Assembly: GCF_008923365.1 (NCBI RefSeq)
Contig: NZ_WBMR01000029.1
Location: 1-64,000, forward strand
Reading direction: 5' to 3'
Origin: Actinomadura montaniterrae
GTDB lineage: Bacteria > Actinomycetota > Actinomycetes > Streptosporangiales > Streptosporangiaceae
Length of the DNA stretch: 64,000 nucleotides
This document shows positions 24,938-33,563 of this stretch, piece by piece. Position 1 is the first letter of the stretch. The number at the start of each line of letters is the position of its first letter. The notes below the pieces were generated by a model, which made no database searches, was not told where the DNA came from, and saw nothing but the letters and a program-made list of their open reading frames with translations. The translations under genes were made by a program, and so were the position numbers.

Positions 24938-26077
24938 CTCGCACAAGAGCGATTGACACCACAGAACGCGCGGGAAGCAGAGGGGAGCGCAGCCGAAAGG
25001 CCATGCACAGCACGGCCGGACAGCAGGCAGGACGCAGTCGGCCAGCACAGGGAACGCTCAAAAGCACGACGGAGAGCGACCGGGCACCACGACGGAGCAC
25101 GGCCCGGAAGCCTCTGCAGAGCGCAACCCGACAGCACGGCCGAACGCAGCCGGAGCGCACCAGGAAACGCCGTCCGAATCACGACTGAGCGCAGCCGCAC
25201 AGCACGACGGAACGCGGCTGGACAGCACGACGGGGCACCCGCGGGAAGGCTCGCAGAGCGCGGCGGGAAGCTAGGTAGGACGCGGTCGGACGGCACCACG
25301 GAGCGTGGCCAGAAAGCCCGGCGGGGCACGACAGCCCGGCGGGGCACGACAACACGACGGGGCCACGACAACACGACGGGGCACGACAACACGACAAGGC
25401 AGGCTGGAAGGCCTCGCAGAGCGCAGCGGGACGGCTTGGCAGGACGCGGTCGGACGGCACCACGGAGCGTGGCCAGAAGCCTGAGGGAGCGCCGCCGCAC
25501 AGCACTGCCGAGTGCGGCCGGACAGCACTGCCGACCGTGGCCGGACAGCATGGCGGAGCGCGATCAGGCAGCACCACGGCTCGCAGCCGGACAGCATGGC
25601 GGAGCATGATCGGGCAGCACCACGGATCGCGGGCGGAAAGCACGACGGCGGGCGGTATGGCGGCAGCAGGTCGGGGCGCGGTCGGGAAGGCCGTCGGAGC
25701 GCTACCGGAGAGCACGGTGGAGCGTGGCTGGGAAGCATGTCTGAGCGCGGCCGGTAGGGACGGCTGGGGAGGCCGGTGGTGGTGCGCGAAGAGCGGGCTG
25801 GAGGAGGCCTGCGGAAGCCCATGGAGGCATGGAGATGGCGCGGGTGCAGGGCGGCTGGGCCATGGATTGGGAGGGGCGGTGTTCGAAGGTGTGCGGAGCG
25901 TGCGGGGAGCGCCGGGGCGAACGGGGCGGAGCGCTCGGACCTCGGCGGATGCGGGGCCGGTGAGAGGGCGAGAGGTGCAGGCGACGGGGCGATGAAGGGC
26001 AGATGGCAAAGCATCGACGGGAGTAGGCCAGATGGGTGAAACCAGACGAGCCGGACCTCTAGAGTGAGTCGAACGTC
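24938..26077. repeat. Degenerate repeat array of about 0.8 kb, no gene
   Basis: From about 24960 to 25770 the DNA is built from variants of a unit near 23 bp with the theme GCACGACGGAGCGCGGCCGG plus ACAG. Higher-order copying is visible: a 38-bp stretch at 25277-25314 recurs exactly at 25441-25478, a period of 164 bp. A short stretch near 25318-25395 repeats GGGGCACGACAACACGAC. Long open frames exist on both strands but translate to low-complexity Arg/Ser/Pro text and have no start signals, so I call no gene. From 25770 to 26077 there are no clear repeats and no gene. Confidence 0.7.
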
Positions 26078-26101
26078 GGGGCCCTCTCGCGGGAGGGCCC
26101 C
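26078..26101. terminator. Hairpin upstream of the 26136 gene
   Basis: GGGGCCCTC and GAGGGCCCC form a perfect 9-bp stem with a 6-nt loop. It lies 34 bp before the 26136 start, after the repeat array. It could end transcription coming out of the array or be a leader hairpin of the downstream gene. Confidence 0.5.
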
Positions 26102-26135
26102 TCGCCCTGCCTGCACGATCAGAGGTCCCCCGAAC

Positions 26136-26708
26136 ATGAACGACCACGAGGTGCATGAGGAGTGCCTGCGGCTCCTTCGGGACGGCATGCCCGATCCCGC
26201 CCCCGACACCTTCGACGAGGAACGGGACTTCCTTCCGCTCGGCCGCGACATGGACGGCGACGTCGCCGTTGTAACGTTCCTCCACCAGTGGAGCGGGGCC
26301 GGCGTCGACCCGTTCATCGAGGGTCGAACGTTCCACCGGCGGGACGGCGAATGGATGGGGCTTGGCGGAGGCGGCGGCTCGGCGCCCTACGAGCCGCTGG
26401 TGCGCCGCTCGTCCGGTGAGATGGGCCGCTACCTGTACAAGTACGGCACGGGGCGAACGGTCCGGAACGCCAACCGGCTGCTGCCGTGGGGCGCGAAGTG
26501 GGTGAACGAGGCCCGGCTGCGCGCCTCGGCCGAGGTGACCCGGGTCCGGGTGGGCAAGCGGCTCCTGAACGTGCCCGCCCACGGGCACATCGTCGTGGTC
26601 TGGGGCGCCCGGCGCGGCCCCGTTCTCGAGGCGCTGGCGGCTGACGGCTCGGTGCTGGACACGCTGGACCTCGACCGTCCTTCCGTCCCAGCGCGTTCGG
26701 ATGCTTGA
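26136..26708 (+). CDS. Hypothetical protein
   Basis: A 190-residue soluble protein I do not recognise. The N-terminus is acidic (MNDHEVHEECLRLLRDGMPD). The middle holds VVTFLHQWSGAGVDPFIEGR and a glycine run, GLGGGGGSAPYEPLVRRSSG. The C-terminal 60 residues look like a compact beta domain (LLNVPAHGHIVVVWGARRGP). No signal peptide or membrane segment is seen. The ATG follows AGAGGT with an 8-nt gap. It lies 40 bp before a divergent-looking operator for the next TetR gene, and its own promoter must be in the end of the repeat region. Confidence 0.7.
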   Translation: MNDHEVHEECLRLLRDGMPDPAPDTFDEERDFLPLGRDMDGDVAVVTFLHQWSGAGVDPFIEGRTFHRRDGEWMGLGGGGGSAPYEPLVRRSSGEMGRYLYKYGTGRTVRNANRLLPWGAKWVNEARLRASAEVTRVRVGKRLLNVPAHGHIVVVWGARRGPVLEALAADGSVLDTLDLDRPSVPARSDA

Positions 26709-26710
26709 TA

Positions 26711-26731
26711 TTTGACCGATCGTTCTCGATA
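26711..26731. promoter_or_regulatory. Operator-like site before the TetR gene
   Basis: GACCGATCGTTCTCGAT, centred on the palindrome CGATCG, lies 18 bp upstream of the TetR start. CGATCGTTCT matches CGATCATTCT upstream of the SDR gene at 9 of 10 positions. It is probably bound by this TetR protein. Confidence 0.5.
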
Positions 26732-26748
26732 GCCGTACGGTCGAGCCC

Positions 26749-27330
26749 ATGGCACGGACCAAGGAGTTCGATCCGGACGCGGCGCTGCAGCATGCGCTGG
26801 AGCTTTTCTGGGAGCGCGGATACGAGGCGACCTCCATGGCCGACCTCGTCGAGCGTCTCGGCATCGCCCGCGCGAGCGTCTACGCGACGTTCGGCGGTAA
26901 GCACGAGCTGTTCCTGCGGGCGCTCGAGCGCTACATCGAGACGACCGACCCGAAGATCGCGGAAGCGCTGTCGCAGCCCGGTCCGGTCCTGCCGGCCGTC
27001 CGCGCACTGATCGACCGCTATGCCGACGAGGCAGGCCGGGAGCGGCCGCGCCTCGGCTGCCTGGTGGTGAACACGGCGGTCGAGCTGGCCGGCCGCGACG
27101 CCGAGGCGGCGCGGCTGGTCGAGGCGAGCTGGAACTTCCTCGAGGCGTCCCTGACGTCGGCGCTGACCCGCGCCCGCGCGCAGGGCGAGCTGCCCGCCGA
27201 CGCCGACCCGCGCGCGCTCGCCCGGCTGCTGCTGGTGATCTTCCAGGGCATGCGCGTCCTGGGCCGGGCACCGGCGGAGGAGTCCCGCATCCGCGACGCC
27301 GCCCGCCAGGCCCAAGCCCTCTTCCCTTGA
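26749..27330 (+). CDS. TetR/AcrR-family regulator
   Basis: A 193-residue repressor. The N-terminal HTH domain (residues 8-55) reads ALELFWERGYEATSMADLVE then ARASVYATFGGKHELFLRAL. The C-terminal ligand domain carries RPRLGCLVVNTAVELAGRD, a form typical of the TetR_C-type regulators that control oxidoreductases and responses to reactive compounds. The SDR gene follows 215 bp downstream with a similar operator-like site, so the SDR is its likely target and a small reactive molecule its likely effector. Both points are inference. Confidence 0.9.
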   Translation: MARTKEFDPDAALQHALELFWERGYEATSMADLVERLGIARASVYATFGGKHELFLRALERYIETTDPKIAEALSQPGPVLPAVRALIDRYADEAGRERPRLGCLVVNTAVELAGRDAEAARLVEASWNFLEASLTSALTRARAQGELPADADPRALARLLLVIFQGMRVLGRAPAEESRIRDAARQAQALFP

Positions 27331-27371
27331 TCACCACCCCGCACCGGCCAATCCGCAACGGCACCCGCCCG

Positions 27372-27485
27372 ACGCCGGCCAGCCCCACCGGCCGGGCCCA
27401 GGCCGACCAGCCCCACCGGCCGGGCCCACGCCGGCCAGCCCCACCGGCCGGGTCCACGCCGACCAGCCTCACGCCAGCCAGCCCA
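27372..27485. repeat. 28-bp tandem repeat between TetR and SDR genes
   Basis: Three 28-bp units at 27372, 27400 and 27428 share the core GGCCAGCCCCACCGGCCGGG. A degenerate fourth and fifth half-unit run to about 27485. They start 40 bp after the TetR stop. No gene is seen. Confidence 0.75.
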
Positions 27486-27510
27486 GGCGGGGTGTTGGAT
27501 TCGCCGCTTA

Positions 27511-27530
27511 TTCGAGATCGATCATTCTGG
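27511..27530. promoter_or_regulatory. Operator-like site before the SDR gene
   Basis: TTCGAGATCGATCATTCTGG lies 16-35 bp upstream of the SDR start. It shares CGATCxTTCT with the site upstream of the TetR gene. Confidence 0.45.
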
Positions 27531-27545
27531 AAATTGGGAGAGGTC

Positions 27546-28307
27546 ATGAGGGAACGCTTCGTTGATCGGGTCGTGCTCGTCACCGGTGGGGCGGGGGCGA
27601 TCGGGCGGGTTACCGGCCGCGCCTTCGCTGAGGAGGGCGCCATCGTGGTGCTGGCCGGGCGGGACGAGAAGGCCCTTGTGGATGCCGTCGAGGAGATCCG
27701 GGCCAAAGGCGGGCGCGCCGATCATGTGGTCGCCGACCTGACCGTCTCCGGGGACGCCGCCGCCATGGTCTCCGCCATAGTGGGCTGCCATGGCGGGCTG
27801 CACGTCGCAGTCAACAACGCTGGAACGTTCGGCGCGGTCGGGCCCGTCGCCGACATCGACGACGACGCATGGCGCACGGTCATCGACGTGAACCTGACGG
27901 GGGTGTTCCTGTCGATGAAGCACGAGATCGCGCACATGCGCGCGCACGGCGGCGGCACGATCGTGAACATCGCGTCCAACATCGGCGTGCACGGGCGCAG
28001 GCCCGGGCTGGGCGCGTACGCGGCGTCCAAGGCGGGGGTTAGCATCCTGACCCGCACCGCCGCGATCGACCACATCGCCGACGGGGTGCGCGTCAACGCG
28101 GTCAGCCCGGGGGCGAGCGACACCCCGATGTCGCTGCGGCCCGGTGAGACGAGGGCGGAGCGCGACGCGCGGTTGAAGGCCTCGATCCCCGCGGGGCGCC
28201 CGAGCGACCCGTCCGAGGTCGCCGAGGCCGTCCTGTGGCTGGCGTCCGACGAGTCGGCCTATCTGGTCGGTCACGACATGGTCGTGGACGGTGGCACCAC
28301 CGCCTGA
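27546..28307 (+). CDS. SDR-family oxidoreductase
   Basis: A 253-residue classical short-chain dehydrogenase. The nucleotide-binding motif TGGAGAIG lies near residue 14 and NNAG near residue 88. The catalytic residues are Ser in IVNIASNIGVHG and Tyr/Lys in YAASKAG (YxxxK). The C-terminus SDESAYLVGHDMVVDGGTTA is typical of family members that form tetramers. The ATG follows GGGAGAGGTC. The specific substrate cannot be told. It is probably controlled by the upstream TetR protein. Confidence 0.92.
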   Translation: MRERFVDRVVLVTGGAGAIGRVTGRAFAEEGAIVVLAGRDEKALVDAVEEIRAKGGRADHVVADLTVSGDAAAMVSAIVGCHGGLHVAVNNAGTFGAVGPVADIDDDAWRTVIDVNLTGVFLSMKHEIAHMRAHGGGTIVNIASNIGVHGRRPGLGAYAASKAGVSILTRTAAIDHIADGVRVNAVSPGASDTPMSLRPGETRAERDARLKASIPAGRPSDPSEVAEAVLWLASDESAYLVGHDMVVDGGTTA

Positions 28308-28346
28308 CAACGCATCTCCCACGGCCCGCTGGGGCAGACTCACCGT

Positions 28347-29036
28347 ATGGCCCTGTCGCCCGACTACGACGCCGACCCGGAGCGGTTCCGCCTCGCCGCG
28401 CAGGTCACCCGGCGGTACCTGATCGGGGCGCGGAGCCTGCATGACCACATCGCCGCGAAGCTGCTCGCGGCCGGGGCGTCCCGGGTGCTGGACATCGGCT
28501 GCGGGGAGGGCGCGCTCAGCCGCGCCCTCCCGGACCCGCCGCCGTTCAAGCTGGTGGGGCTGGACGCGTCCGCGACGCTGCTGGGCGCCCACCCCGGGCC
28601 TCGGGTGCGGGCGAACGCGCTGCGCCTGCCGTTCCGTGACGGCGCCTTCGACGCGGCCGTCGCGGTCAACATGCTGTACCACCTGGACGAGCCGCGCCTC
28701 GCGCTGCGCGAGGCGCGGCGGGTGCTCGCGCCGGGCGGGACGCTGCTGGTCTCGGCGATCTGCCGGACCGACAGCCCGGAGCTGGCGCCGGTCTGGCGGC
28801 CCGAGCCGTCCTCGTTCGACGCGGAGGACGCGCCGGCGCGGGTGTGCGAGGTGTTCGGCGAGGTGGAGGTGGAGCGGTGGGACGCCCCGCTGATCACGCT
28901 CCCCGACCGGGCCGCGATCCGGGACTACCTGATCGCCCGCCACGTCCCCCGCCCGCAGGCCGCCGAGGCGGCGACCCGGCTCCCGACCCCGCTCCCGGTG
29001 ACCAAGCGCGGCTCCCTCCTCCTGGCCCGCCGCTGA
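28347..29036 (+). CDS. Class I SAM-dependent methyltransferase
   Basis: A 229-residue methyltransferase. Motif I is VLDIGCGEGALSRAL near residues 47-61. An acidic residue in LVGLDAS follows the second strand. VNMLYHLDEPRLALREARRV LAPGG-type post-motif sequences place it in the Methyltransf_11 group. The acceptor is unknown. The start MALSPDYDADPERFRLAAQV overlaps no other gene. It begins 39 bp after the SDR gene and could share its transcript. It converges on a response regulator gene with a 32-bp gap. Confidence 0.88.
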   Translation: MALSPDYDADPERFRLAAQVTRRYLIGARSLHDHIAAKLLAAGASRVLDIGCGEGALSRALPDPPPFKLVGLDASATLLGAHPGPRVRANALRLPFRDGAFDAAVAVNMLYHLDEPRLALREARRVLAPGGTLLVSAICRTDSPELAPVWRPEPSSFDAEDAPARVCEVFGEVEVERWDAPLITLPDRAAIRDYLIARHVPRPQAAEAATRLPTPLPVTKRGSLLLARR

Positions 29037-29068
29037 CCCGCGTCCCAAGCGGGCGCAGGGGACGGCGG

Positions 29069-29674
29069 CTACAGCCAGCCGAGATCGCGGGCGGTGCTGA
29101 CGGCGGCGTGGCGGTTGTGGACGCCGAGCTTGGTGACGGCGGCGGACAGGTAGTTGCGGACGGTCCCCTCGGACAGCCCGAGCGTGCGGGCGATGCGGGA
29201 GACGGGGGCGCCGTCGGCGGCGGCGCGCAGGGTGTCGAGCTCGCGGGGGGTGAGGGGGCATTCCTCGGCGGCGAGGGCGTCGGCGGCGAGCTGCGGGTCG
29301 ATGTAGCGGGCGCCGGCGGCGACCTGGCGGATGACCTGGGCGAGCTGGGCGCCGGGGGCGTCCTTGCCGAGGAAGCCGCGGACGCCGGCGGCCATCGCGC
29401 GGCGCAGGTTGCCGGGCCGGCCGTGCGCGGTGACGATCACCAGCCGGCAGCCGGGGAGGTCGCGGGAGAGGCGCTCGGCGGCGGCGAGGCCGTCGAGGCC
29501 GGGCATGTCGATGTCGAGGACGGCGACGTCGGGGCGGAGGGCGAGGGCGCGGTCGACGGCCTCGTCGCCGCGGCCGACGTCGGCGGCGACCTCGATGCCG
29601 TCCTCGGTCTCCAGCAGCAGGACGAGGGCCTCCCTGATCAGCAGGTGGTCGTCGGCCAGCAGGACGCGGATCAT
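29069..29674 (-). CDS. NarL/FixJ-family response regulator (DesR-like)
   Basis: A 201-residue regulator. The receiver has ADDH near residue 8, the phosphoacceptor in VAVLDIDMPG, and the Lys in GFLGKDAPG. The LuxR HTH in residues 135-195 has LTPRELDTLRAAADGAPVSR and SEGTVRNYLSAAVTKLG. It overlaps its cognate kinase gene as ATGA. Related DesK/DesR pairs respond to membrane state. Here the adjacent ABC ATPase gene just upstream may be a target or partner. Confidence 0.92.
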   Translation of the reverse strand: MIRVLLADDHLLIREALVLLLETEDGIEVAADVGRGDEAVDRALALRPDVAVLDIDMPGLDGLAAAERLSRDLPGCRLVIVTAHGRPGNLRRAMAAGVRGFLGKDAPGAQLAQVIRQVAAGARYIDPQLAADALAAEECPLTPRELDTLRAAADGAPVSRIARTLGLSEGTVRNYLSAAVTKLGVHNRHAAVSTARDLGWL

Positions 29675-30834
29675 GCCTCTCCCCTCGCCGCGGGCGCCGC
29701 CGGGGACGCGGGCACCGCGGGGCTCGCGGGCACCGCGGCGGTCACCCGGAAGGTGCCGTCGCCGGACGGGCCGGCGCTGAAGCGGCCGCCGGCCGCGGCG
29801 ATCCGCTCGGCGAGGCCGGTGAGGCCGCTGCCGGAGTCTCCGGCGGCGCGGCGCGGCGCGCCGTCGTTGACGATCTCCACGTGGACGTGGTCGCCGCCGG
29901 TGCGGACGGTGATCTCGCACCAGGTGGCGCTGGAGTGCCGGAGCACGTTGGTGGCGGCCTCACGGGCCACCCAGCCGAGGGGTTCGTGTACGTGGGCGGG
30001 GAGTTCGGGGGAAACCTCGGGCCGGTCGCAGCGGATGCCGGCGGCGCGCAGGACGGCGGACATGCCGTCCAGTTCGGTGCGCAGGGACGTGGCGCGGTAG
30101 CCGCGGACGACCTCGCGGACATCGCGGACGGAGTCGCGCGCCATCGTCTGGATCTCGGTGAGCTCCTTGCGGACGCGGCCGGGGTCGCGGTCGAGGTAGC
30201 GTTCGGCGACCTCGGCGCGGAGCGCGACGGCCTGGAGGCTGTGGCCGAGGACGTCGTGCAGGTCGCGGGCGAAGCGGAGGCGTTCCTCGCCGACCGCGGA
30301 CCGGGCCACCTCGGCGCGCGCCTCCCGCAGTTCCTGGACGACGTGGAACAGCCACACCTGGACGTATCCAGAGAAGGCGGCGAGCGGCACGCCGACCATC
30401 TCGTAGAGGACGCTCAGCGCGGGCAGGCCGAGGAGGACGCCGTAGACGGGGGTGAGGACGGCCGCGGCGGCGGCCACCGGGATCGCCTGCCGGAGCGGCA
30501 GGACGACGGCGATGAGCCCGGCGGGGACGAGGAGGGCGTTGCCCCAGCCGTGGCCGACGCCGAGGAGCGGCAGCGTCCAGCAGATCGCGGCGATCGCGGC
30601 GAGCCCGAACCGGTGGCCGGGGGCGGTGCGGCGCATCATGTTGAGCCACAGCATCCGTGCGTAGAGCGCGAACGCGGTGGCGACGCCGGCGGCGGAGAAC
30701 GCGACGCGGGCCGGATCGTGGCGGTCGAAGGCCTCGTACCAGAGCGCGGGCAGCAGGAACCCGGCCAGGGTGACCGCCGTCATCCCCACGATGATCGCGG
30801 CGATGACGGTGGGGCGCGGGATCCTCGGCTGCAC
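29671..30834 (-). CDS. DesK-like sensor histidine kinase
   Basis: A 387-residue membrane kinase. Residues 8-160 hold five or six hydrophobic helices with short loops, as in membrane-sensing DesK. HisKA_3 is ERLRFARDLHDVLGHSLQAV with the phosphoacceptor His. The ATPase part shows REAATNVLRHSSAT, IVNDGAP and GSGLTGLAERI. An Ala/Pro-rich tail is low complexity. The GTG at 30834 gives MQPRIPRPTVIAAIIVGMTA; more upstream frame is open but repeats-derived. It pairs with the overlapping regulator. Confidence 0.88.
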   Translation of the reverse strand: MQPRIPRPTVIAAIIVGMTAVTLAGFLLPALWYEAFDRHDPARVAFSAAGVATAFALYARMLWLNMMRRTAPGHRFGLAAIAAICWTLPLLGVGHGWGNALLVPAGLIAVVLPLRQAIPVAAAAAVLTPVYGVLLGLPALSVLYEMVGVPLAAFSGYVQVWLFHVVQELREARAEVARSAVGEERLRFARDLHDVLGHSLQAVALRAEVAERYLDRDPGRVRKELTEIQTMARDSVRDVREVVRGYRATSLRTELDGMSAVLRAAGIRCDRPEVSPELPAHVHEPLGWVAREAATNVLRHSSATWCEITVRTGGDHVHVEIVNDGAPRRAAGDSGSGLTGLAERIAAAGGRFSAGPSGDGTFRVTAAVPASPAVPASPAAPAARGEA

Positions 30835-30917
30835 GCGCCCAGAGTATGCGGGCGTCGAGGGATGCGGGCGCCGCCGCCGCAGGTGCGCGGGGACGATCCC
30901 GCCCAGGGCGTGCAGGA

Positions 30918-31013
30918 GCGGGGTGGGGCCGCCGTCGTCCACGCGTCCGGCGCCGGCCAGGCGACGCGGGGTGGGGTCGCCGTCGTCCACGCGTCCGGCG
31001 CCGGTCAGGCGGC
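30918..31013. repeat. 48-bp direct repeat spanning the ABC gene stop
   Basis: Two copies with a period of 48 bp (30918-30965 and 30966-31013) share GTCGTCCACGCGTCCGGCGC. The copy nearest the ABC gene contains that gene's stop codon (31005-31007), and the second copy lies downstream of it. Confidence 0.7.
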
Positions 31014-31700
31014 GAACGGGGCGCGCGGGGCGTGGAGGGCGCGCCGGGCGGCGGTGCCGAGCCGGGCGGAGGCGCGTCCGGTGACGAGGCGGCCCTCGTC
31101 GAGGACGCCGACCCGGTCGGCGCGGCAGGCCTCGCCGGTGTCCCGGGTGGTGATCACGACGGTGCTGCCGTGCGCGGCCAGCAGGAGCAGGACGGACCAC
31201 ACCTCGCGCGCGGCGGCGTCGTCGAGCCCGGCGGTGGGCTCGTCGAGGAACAGCACGTCGGAGCGGCCGATGAGGGCGAGCGCAAGGTCGAGCAGGCGGC
31301 GGCGGCCGGGGGCGAGGCGCTCGAACGGGACGTCGGCGTGGCCGGTGAGGCGGGCGAGCCGGAGCGCCTCGTCACGGGTGATCGGGTCGAGGGTCCAGCG
31401 CCGCCAGGTGTCGATGATCTCGGCGACGGTGAGGCCGGGGAACAGGCCGCCGTCGCGCCAGACGGTCCCGGACCGGGCGGCGTCGCGGTCGGTGTAGGGG
31501 TCGGCGCCGCGGACGCGGATCGTCCCGCCGGTGGGGCGGCGCAGGCCGGCGAGCATCTCCAGCAGGGTGGTCTTGCCCGAGCCGTACCGGCCGAGCAGCG
31601 CGTACACCTCGCCTTTCGCCACGGTGAACGAGACGTCTCGCACGGCCTCGTTCAGCTGCAGGTCGCGTACCTCGATCACGTGTGCCTTCATGGGTCCCAT
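31005..31700 (-). CDS. Orphan ABC-type ATPase with degenerate motifs
   Basis: A 231-residue ABC ATPase domain. Walker A (GRYGSGKTT) and Walker B (DVLFLDEPTAGLD) are intact. The signature is weak (RLAPGRRRLLDLALALIG instead of LSGGQ). The Q-loop Gln is replaced (SGTVWRDGGLFPGLTV) and the H-loop His is replaced by Arg (VVITTRDTGEA). No permease gene lies beside it. It may be a poor hydrolase, perhaps regulatory, linked to the DesK/DesR-like pair just downstream on the same strand. An alternative start is the ATG at 31691. Confidence 0.8.
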   Translation of the reverse strand: MGPMKAHVIEVRDLQLNEAVRDVSFTVAKGEVYALLGRYGSGKTTLLEMLAGLRRPTGGTIRVRGADPYTDRDAARSGTVWRDGGLFPGLTVAEIIDTWRRWTLDPITRDEALRLARLTGHADVPFERLAPGRRRLLDLALALIGRSDVLFLDEPTAGLDDAAAREVWSVLLLLAAHGSTVVITTRDTGEACRADRVGVLDEGRLVTGRASARLGTAARRALHAPRAPFAA

Positions 31701-31782
31701 GCTGCCGAGGGACGATCTCCGCGTGCAGTCATGAACGTCAGGTGCGGGCCGTGAGGTTCGCAGGGGTCGGCCATGACATCTG

Positions 31783-33075
31783 TCATGGATGCGCGATGGC
31801 CCAGCCTTGGGGCGGTATCAGGGCGCCTTCGCCGTGGAAGGCGGCGTCCCCGGCGATGCAGGTCCATCCGGCGGTGGGGAGGTCGGCCTTGGCGGGCTCG
31901 TCGGCCACGTTGAGGACGACGCCCAGGCGCTCTTCGCCCTGCCCCACTGTGTAGGAGAGCGCCGTGTTGGTCAAGGTGGCGACCTGCGTGTGCGCGCGGA
32001 CGAGCCATGGGTGGCGGCGCCTCACGCCGATGAGGCCTTGGTGGAGGCGGTGGTGGGGAGCGCCGTGTCCGGTCGTCTCGTCGGGGCGTTCGGGGAAGGC
32101 GGGACGTATGGCGTCGTCGCCGCCTTCGCGCTCCTCCTTGATGCCGTGGAAGGCGAACTCGTCGCCGGCGTAGATGGACGGGACGCCGGCGGTGGTGAGG
32201 AGGATGACGAGCGCATGGGTGAGGTGGCGCTCGTCGTCGAGGCGGCTGGCGATGCGCGTCACGTCGTGATTGCCGAGGAAGGTCTGCGGTACGAACGTCT
32301 GGAGCATCCCGTCGTGGCGGGTGAGCGCATGGGCCAGTTCGAAGAAGTTGCGGTCGTTCAGTGAGCTCCAGATGGCCTTCCATAGTTCGTACTGGGTGAC
32401 GGAGTCGAGGCCGCTGCGTTCGACGAAGCCCGCATAGTCGCCGTGGATGACCTCCCCCAGGAGCCATGCGTCGGGGAAGCGCGCGCGGACGCGGTCGGTC
32501 ACCGTCCGCCAGAACTCCGCGGGGACGGCGTAAGCGGCGTCCAGCCGCCAACCGTCGACGCCGCGCTCCAGCCAGTGGCTCATGACCTCGACCGTGTAGT
32601 CGGCAACGGCCGGCTCGTCATGGTTGAGGGCGACGAGCTTGTGGTGGCCCTCGAACGTGCGGAAGCCGCCGTCGCCGTCGGGGACGAACCATCCCGCGTA
32701 CGGCGACGCGCCGCCCTGCGCCTGGACGTCGGCGAAGCGCGGGGAGCTCCGCCCGACGTGGTTGAAGACCCCGTCGAGCAGGACCCGGACGCCGCGTCCC
32801 GACGCCGCCTCGACGAGCCGCAGCAGGTCGTCCTCGTCGCCGAGGCGCGGGTCGACGCGGAAGTGGTCGACGGTGTCGTAGCCGTGCGTCTCGGAGTCGA
32901 ACACCGGCCCGAGGGCGAGGCCGTTGCAGCCGAGCGCGACCAGGTGGTCGAGCCATCCGGCGATCCGGTCCAGGCGGTGCGCGGGCCGGGCGCCGGGCGG
33001 GAGGGCGGCGCGTTCGGCGCCGGTGAAGCCGAGGGGGTAGACGTGCCACCAGATGGCGTGATCGGGCCAGCGCAT
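31783..33075 (-). CDS. GH13 alpha-amylase-family enzyme
   Basis: A 430-residue (beta/alpha)8 glycoside hydrolase. The four GH13 regions are visible: VLLDGVFNHVG (I), VDGWRLDAAYA with the nucleophile Asp (II), LLGEVIHGDYAG with the general acid Glu (III) and TFLGNHDVTRI with the transition-state Asp (IV). It is short, and I see no signal peptide, so it is probably intracellular, acting on maltodextrin or a related alpha-glucan. The ATG follows AAGGAGACGCGC. Its promoter shares a 22-bp motif with the FUSC gene beside the MarR regulator. Confidence 0.92.
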   Translation of the reverse strand: MRWPDHAIWWHVYPLGFTGAERAALPPGARPAHRLDRIAGWLDHLVALGCNGLALGPVFDSETHGYDTVDHFRVDPRLGDEDDLLRLVEAASGRGVRVLLDGVFNHVGRSSPRFADVQAQGGASPYAGWFVPDGDGGFRTFEGHHKLVALNHDEPAVADYTVEVMSHWLERGVDGWRLDAAYAVPAEFWRTVTDRVRARFPDAWLLGEVIHGDYAGFVERSGLDSVTQYELWKAIWSSLNDRNFFELAHALTRHDGMLQTFVPQTFLGNHDVTRIASRLDDERHLTHALVILLTTAGVPSIYAGDEFAFHGIKEEREGGDDAIRPAFPERPDETTGHGAPHHRLHQGLIGVRRRHPWLVRAHTQVATLTNTALSYTVGQGEERLGVVLNVADEPAKADLPTAGWTCIAGDAAFHGEGALIPPQGWAIAHP

Positions 33076-33111
33076 GCGCGTCTCCTTACCCGGGAATCAG
33101 CAGTCCCAAAA

Positions 33112-33133
33112 TAGTAAGCAGTAGCGAACTATT
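33112..33133 (-). promoter_or_regulatory. Promoter/operator motif of the GH13 gene
   Basis: On the minus strand the site reads AAT-AGTT-CGCTA-CTG-CTTACTA. It matches the FUSC promoter copy (33564-33585) at 16 of 22 positions in the same orientation to its gene. TACTAT at its end could be the -10 box. It overlaps the MarR stop. Confidence 0.5.
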
Positions 33134-33563
33134 CCGCCAGCCGTTCCATCAGCCGGGCGGCGAGCCTCAGCACCTCGCGCTCGGTCTCGCCCAGCCCGCC
33201 GAGCGCGCCGGCGAGCCAGGCGTCGCGCTCGTCGAGGTCGCGCCTGAGCGCCTCGCCCCCGGCCCGGGTGATGGTCAGCACGGCCTGCCTGCGGTCCCGC
33301 TCGTCGCGCGTGCGGACGATCAGCCCGGACTCCTCGAGCTCCGCGAAGACCCTGGTCAGCGACTGCGGCCGCTGCCCCTCGGCCGCCGCCACCTCGCCGG
33401 CCGAGCTGGGCCCGTTGCGGGCCAGGTGCCCGAGCACGACCAGCTTGTTGCTGCTCAGCGCGTCCGGGGAGCGCGAGGAGCGCATCCGGCGCGCCATCCG
33501 CATCACCCCGCGGCGGATCTCCACCACCGCTTCCCTCGGCACCTCGGGCCGATCGCTCCCCAT
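33129..33563 (-). CDS. MarR-family regulator
   Basis: A 144-residue winged-helix regulator. The recognition region reads NKLVVLGHLARNGPSSAGEV, then GQRPQSLTRVFAELEESGLI, followed by the wing RTRDERDRRQAVLTITRAG. The length is normal for MarR. The ATG lies one base from the 22-bp motif shared with the FUSC promoter, suggesting leaderless translation or a very short leader. The gene is divergent from FUSC and upstream of the GH13 gene, whose promoter carries the same motif. It probably represses both; the ligand is unknown. Confidence 0.9.
   Translation of the reverse strand: MGSDRPEVPREAVVEIRRGVMRMARRMRSSRSPDALSSNKLVVLGHLARNGPSSAGEVAAAEGQRPQSLTRVFAELEESGLIVRTRDERDRRQAVLTITRAGGEALRRDLDERDAWLAGALGGLGETEREVLRLAARLMERLAE

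Noticed and set aside
24953..26864. Long frames on both strands through the repeat array, read as Cys/Ser/Pro-rich proteins
   Set aside because: The text simply repeats with the DNA unit. There is no good start signal, domain or codon preference.
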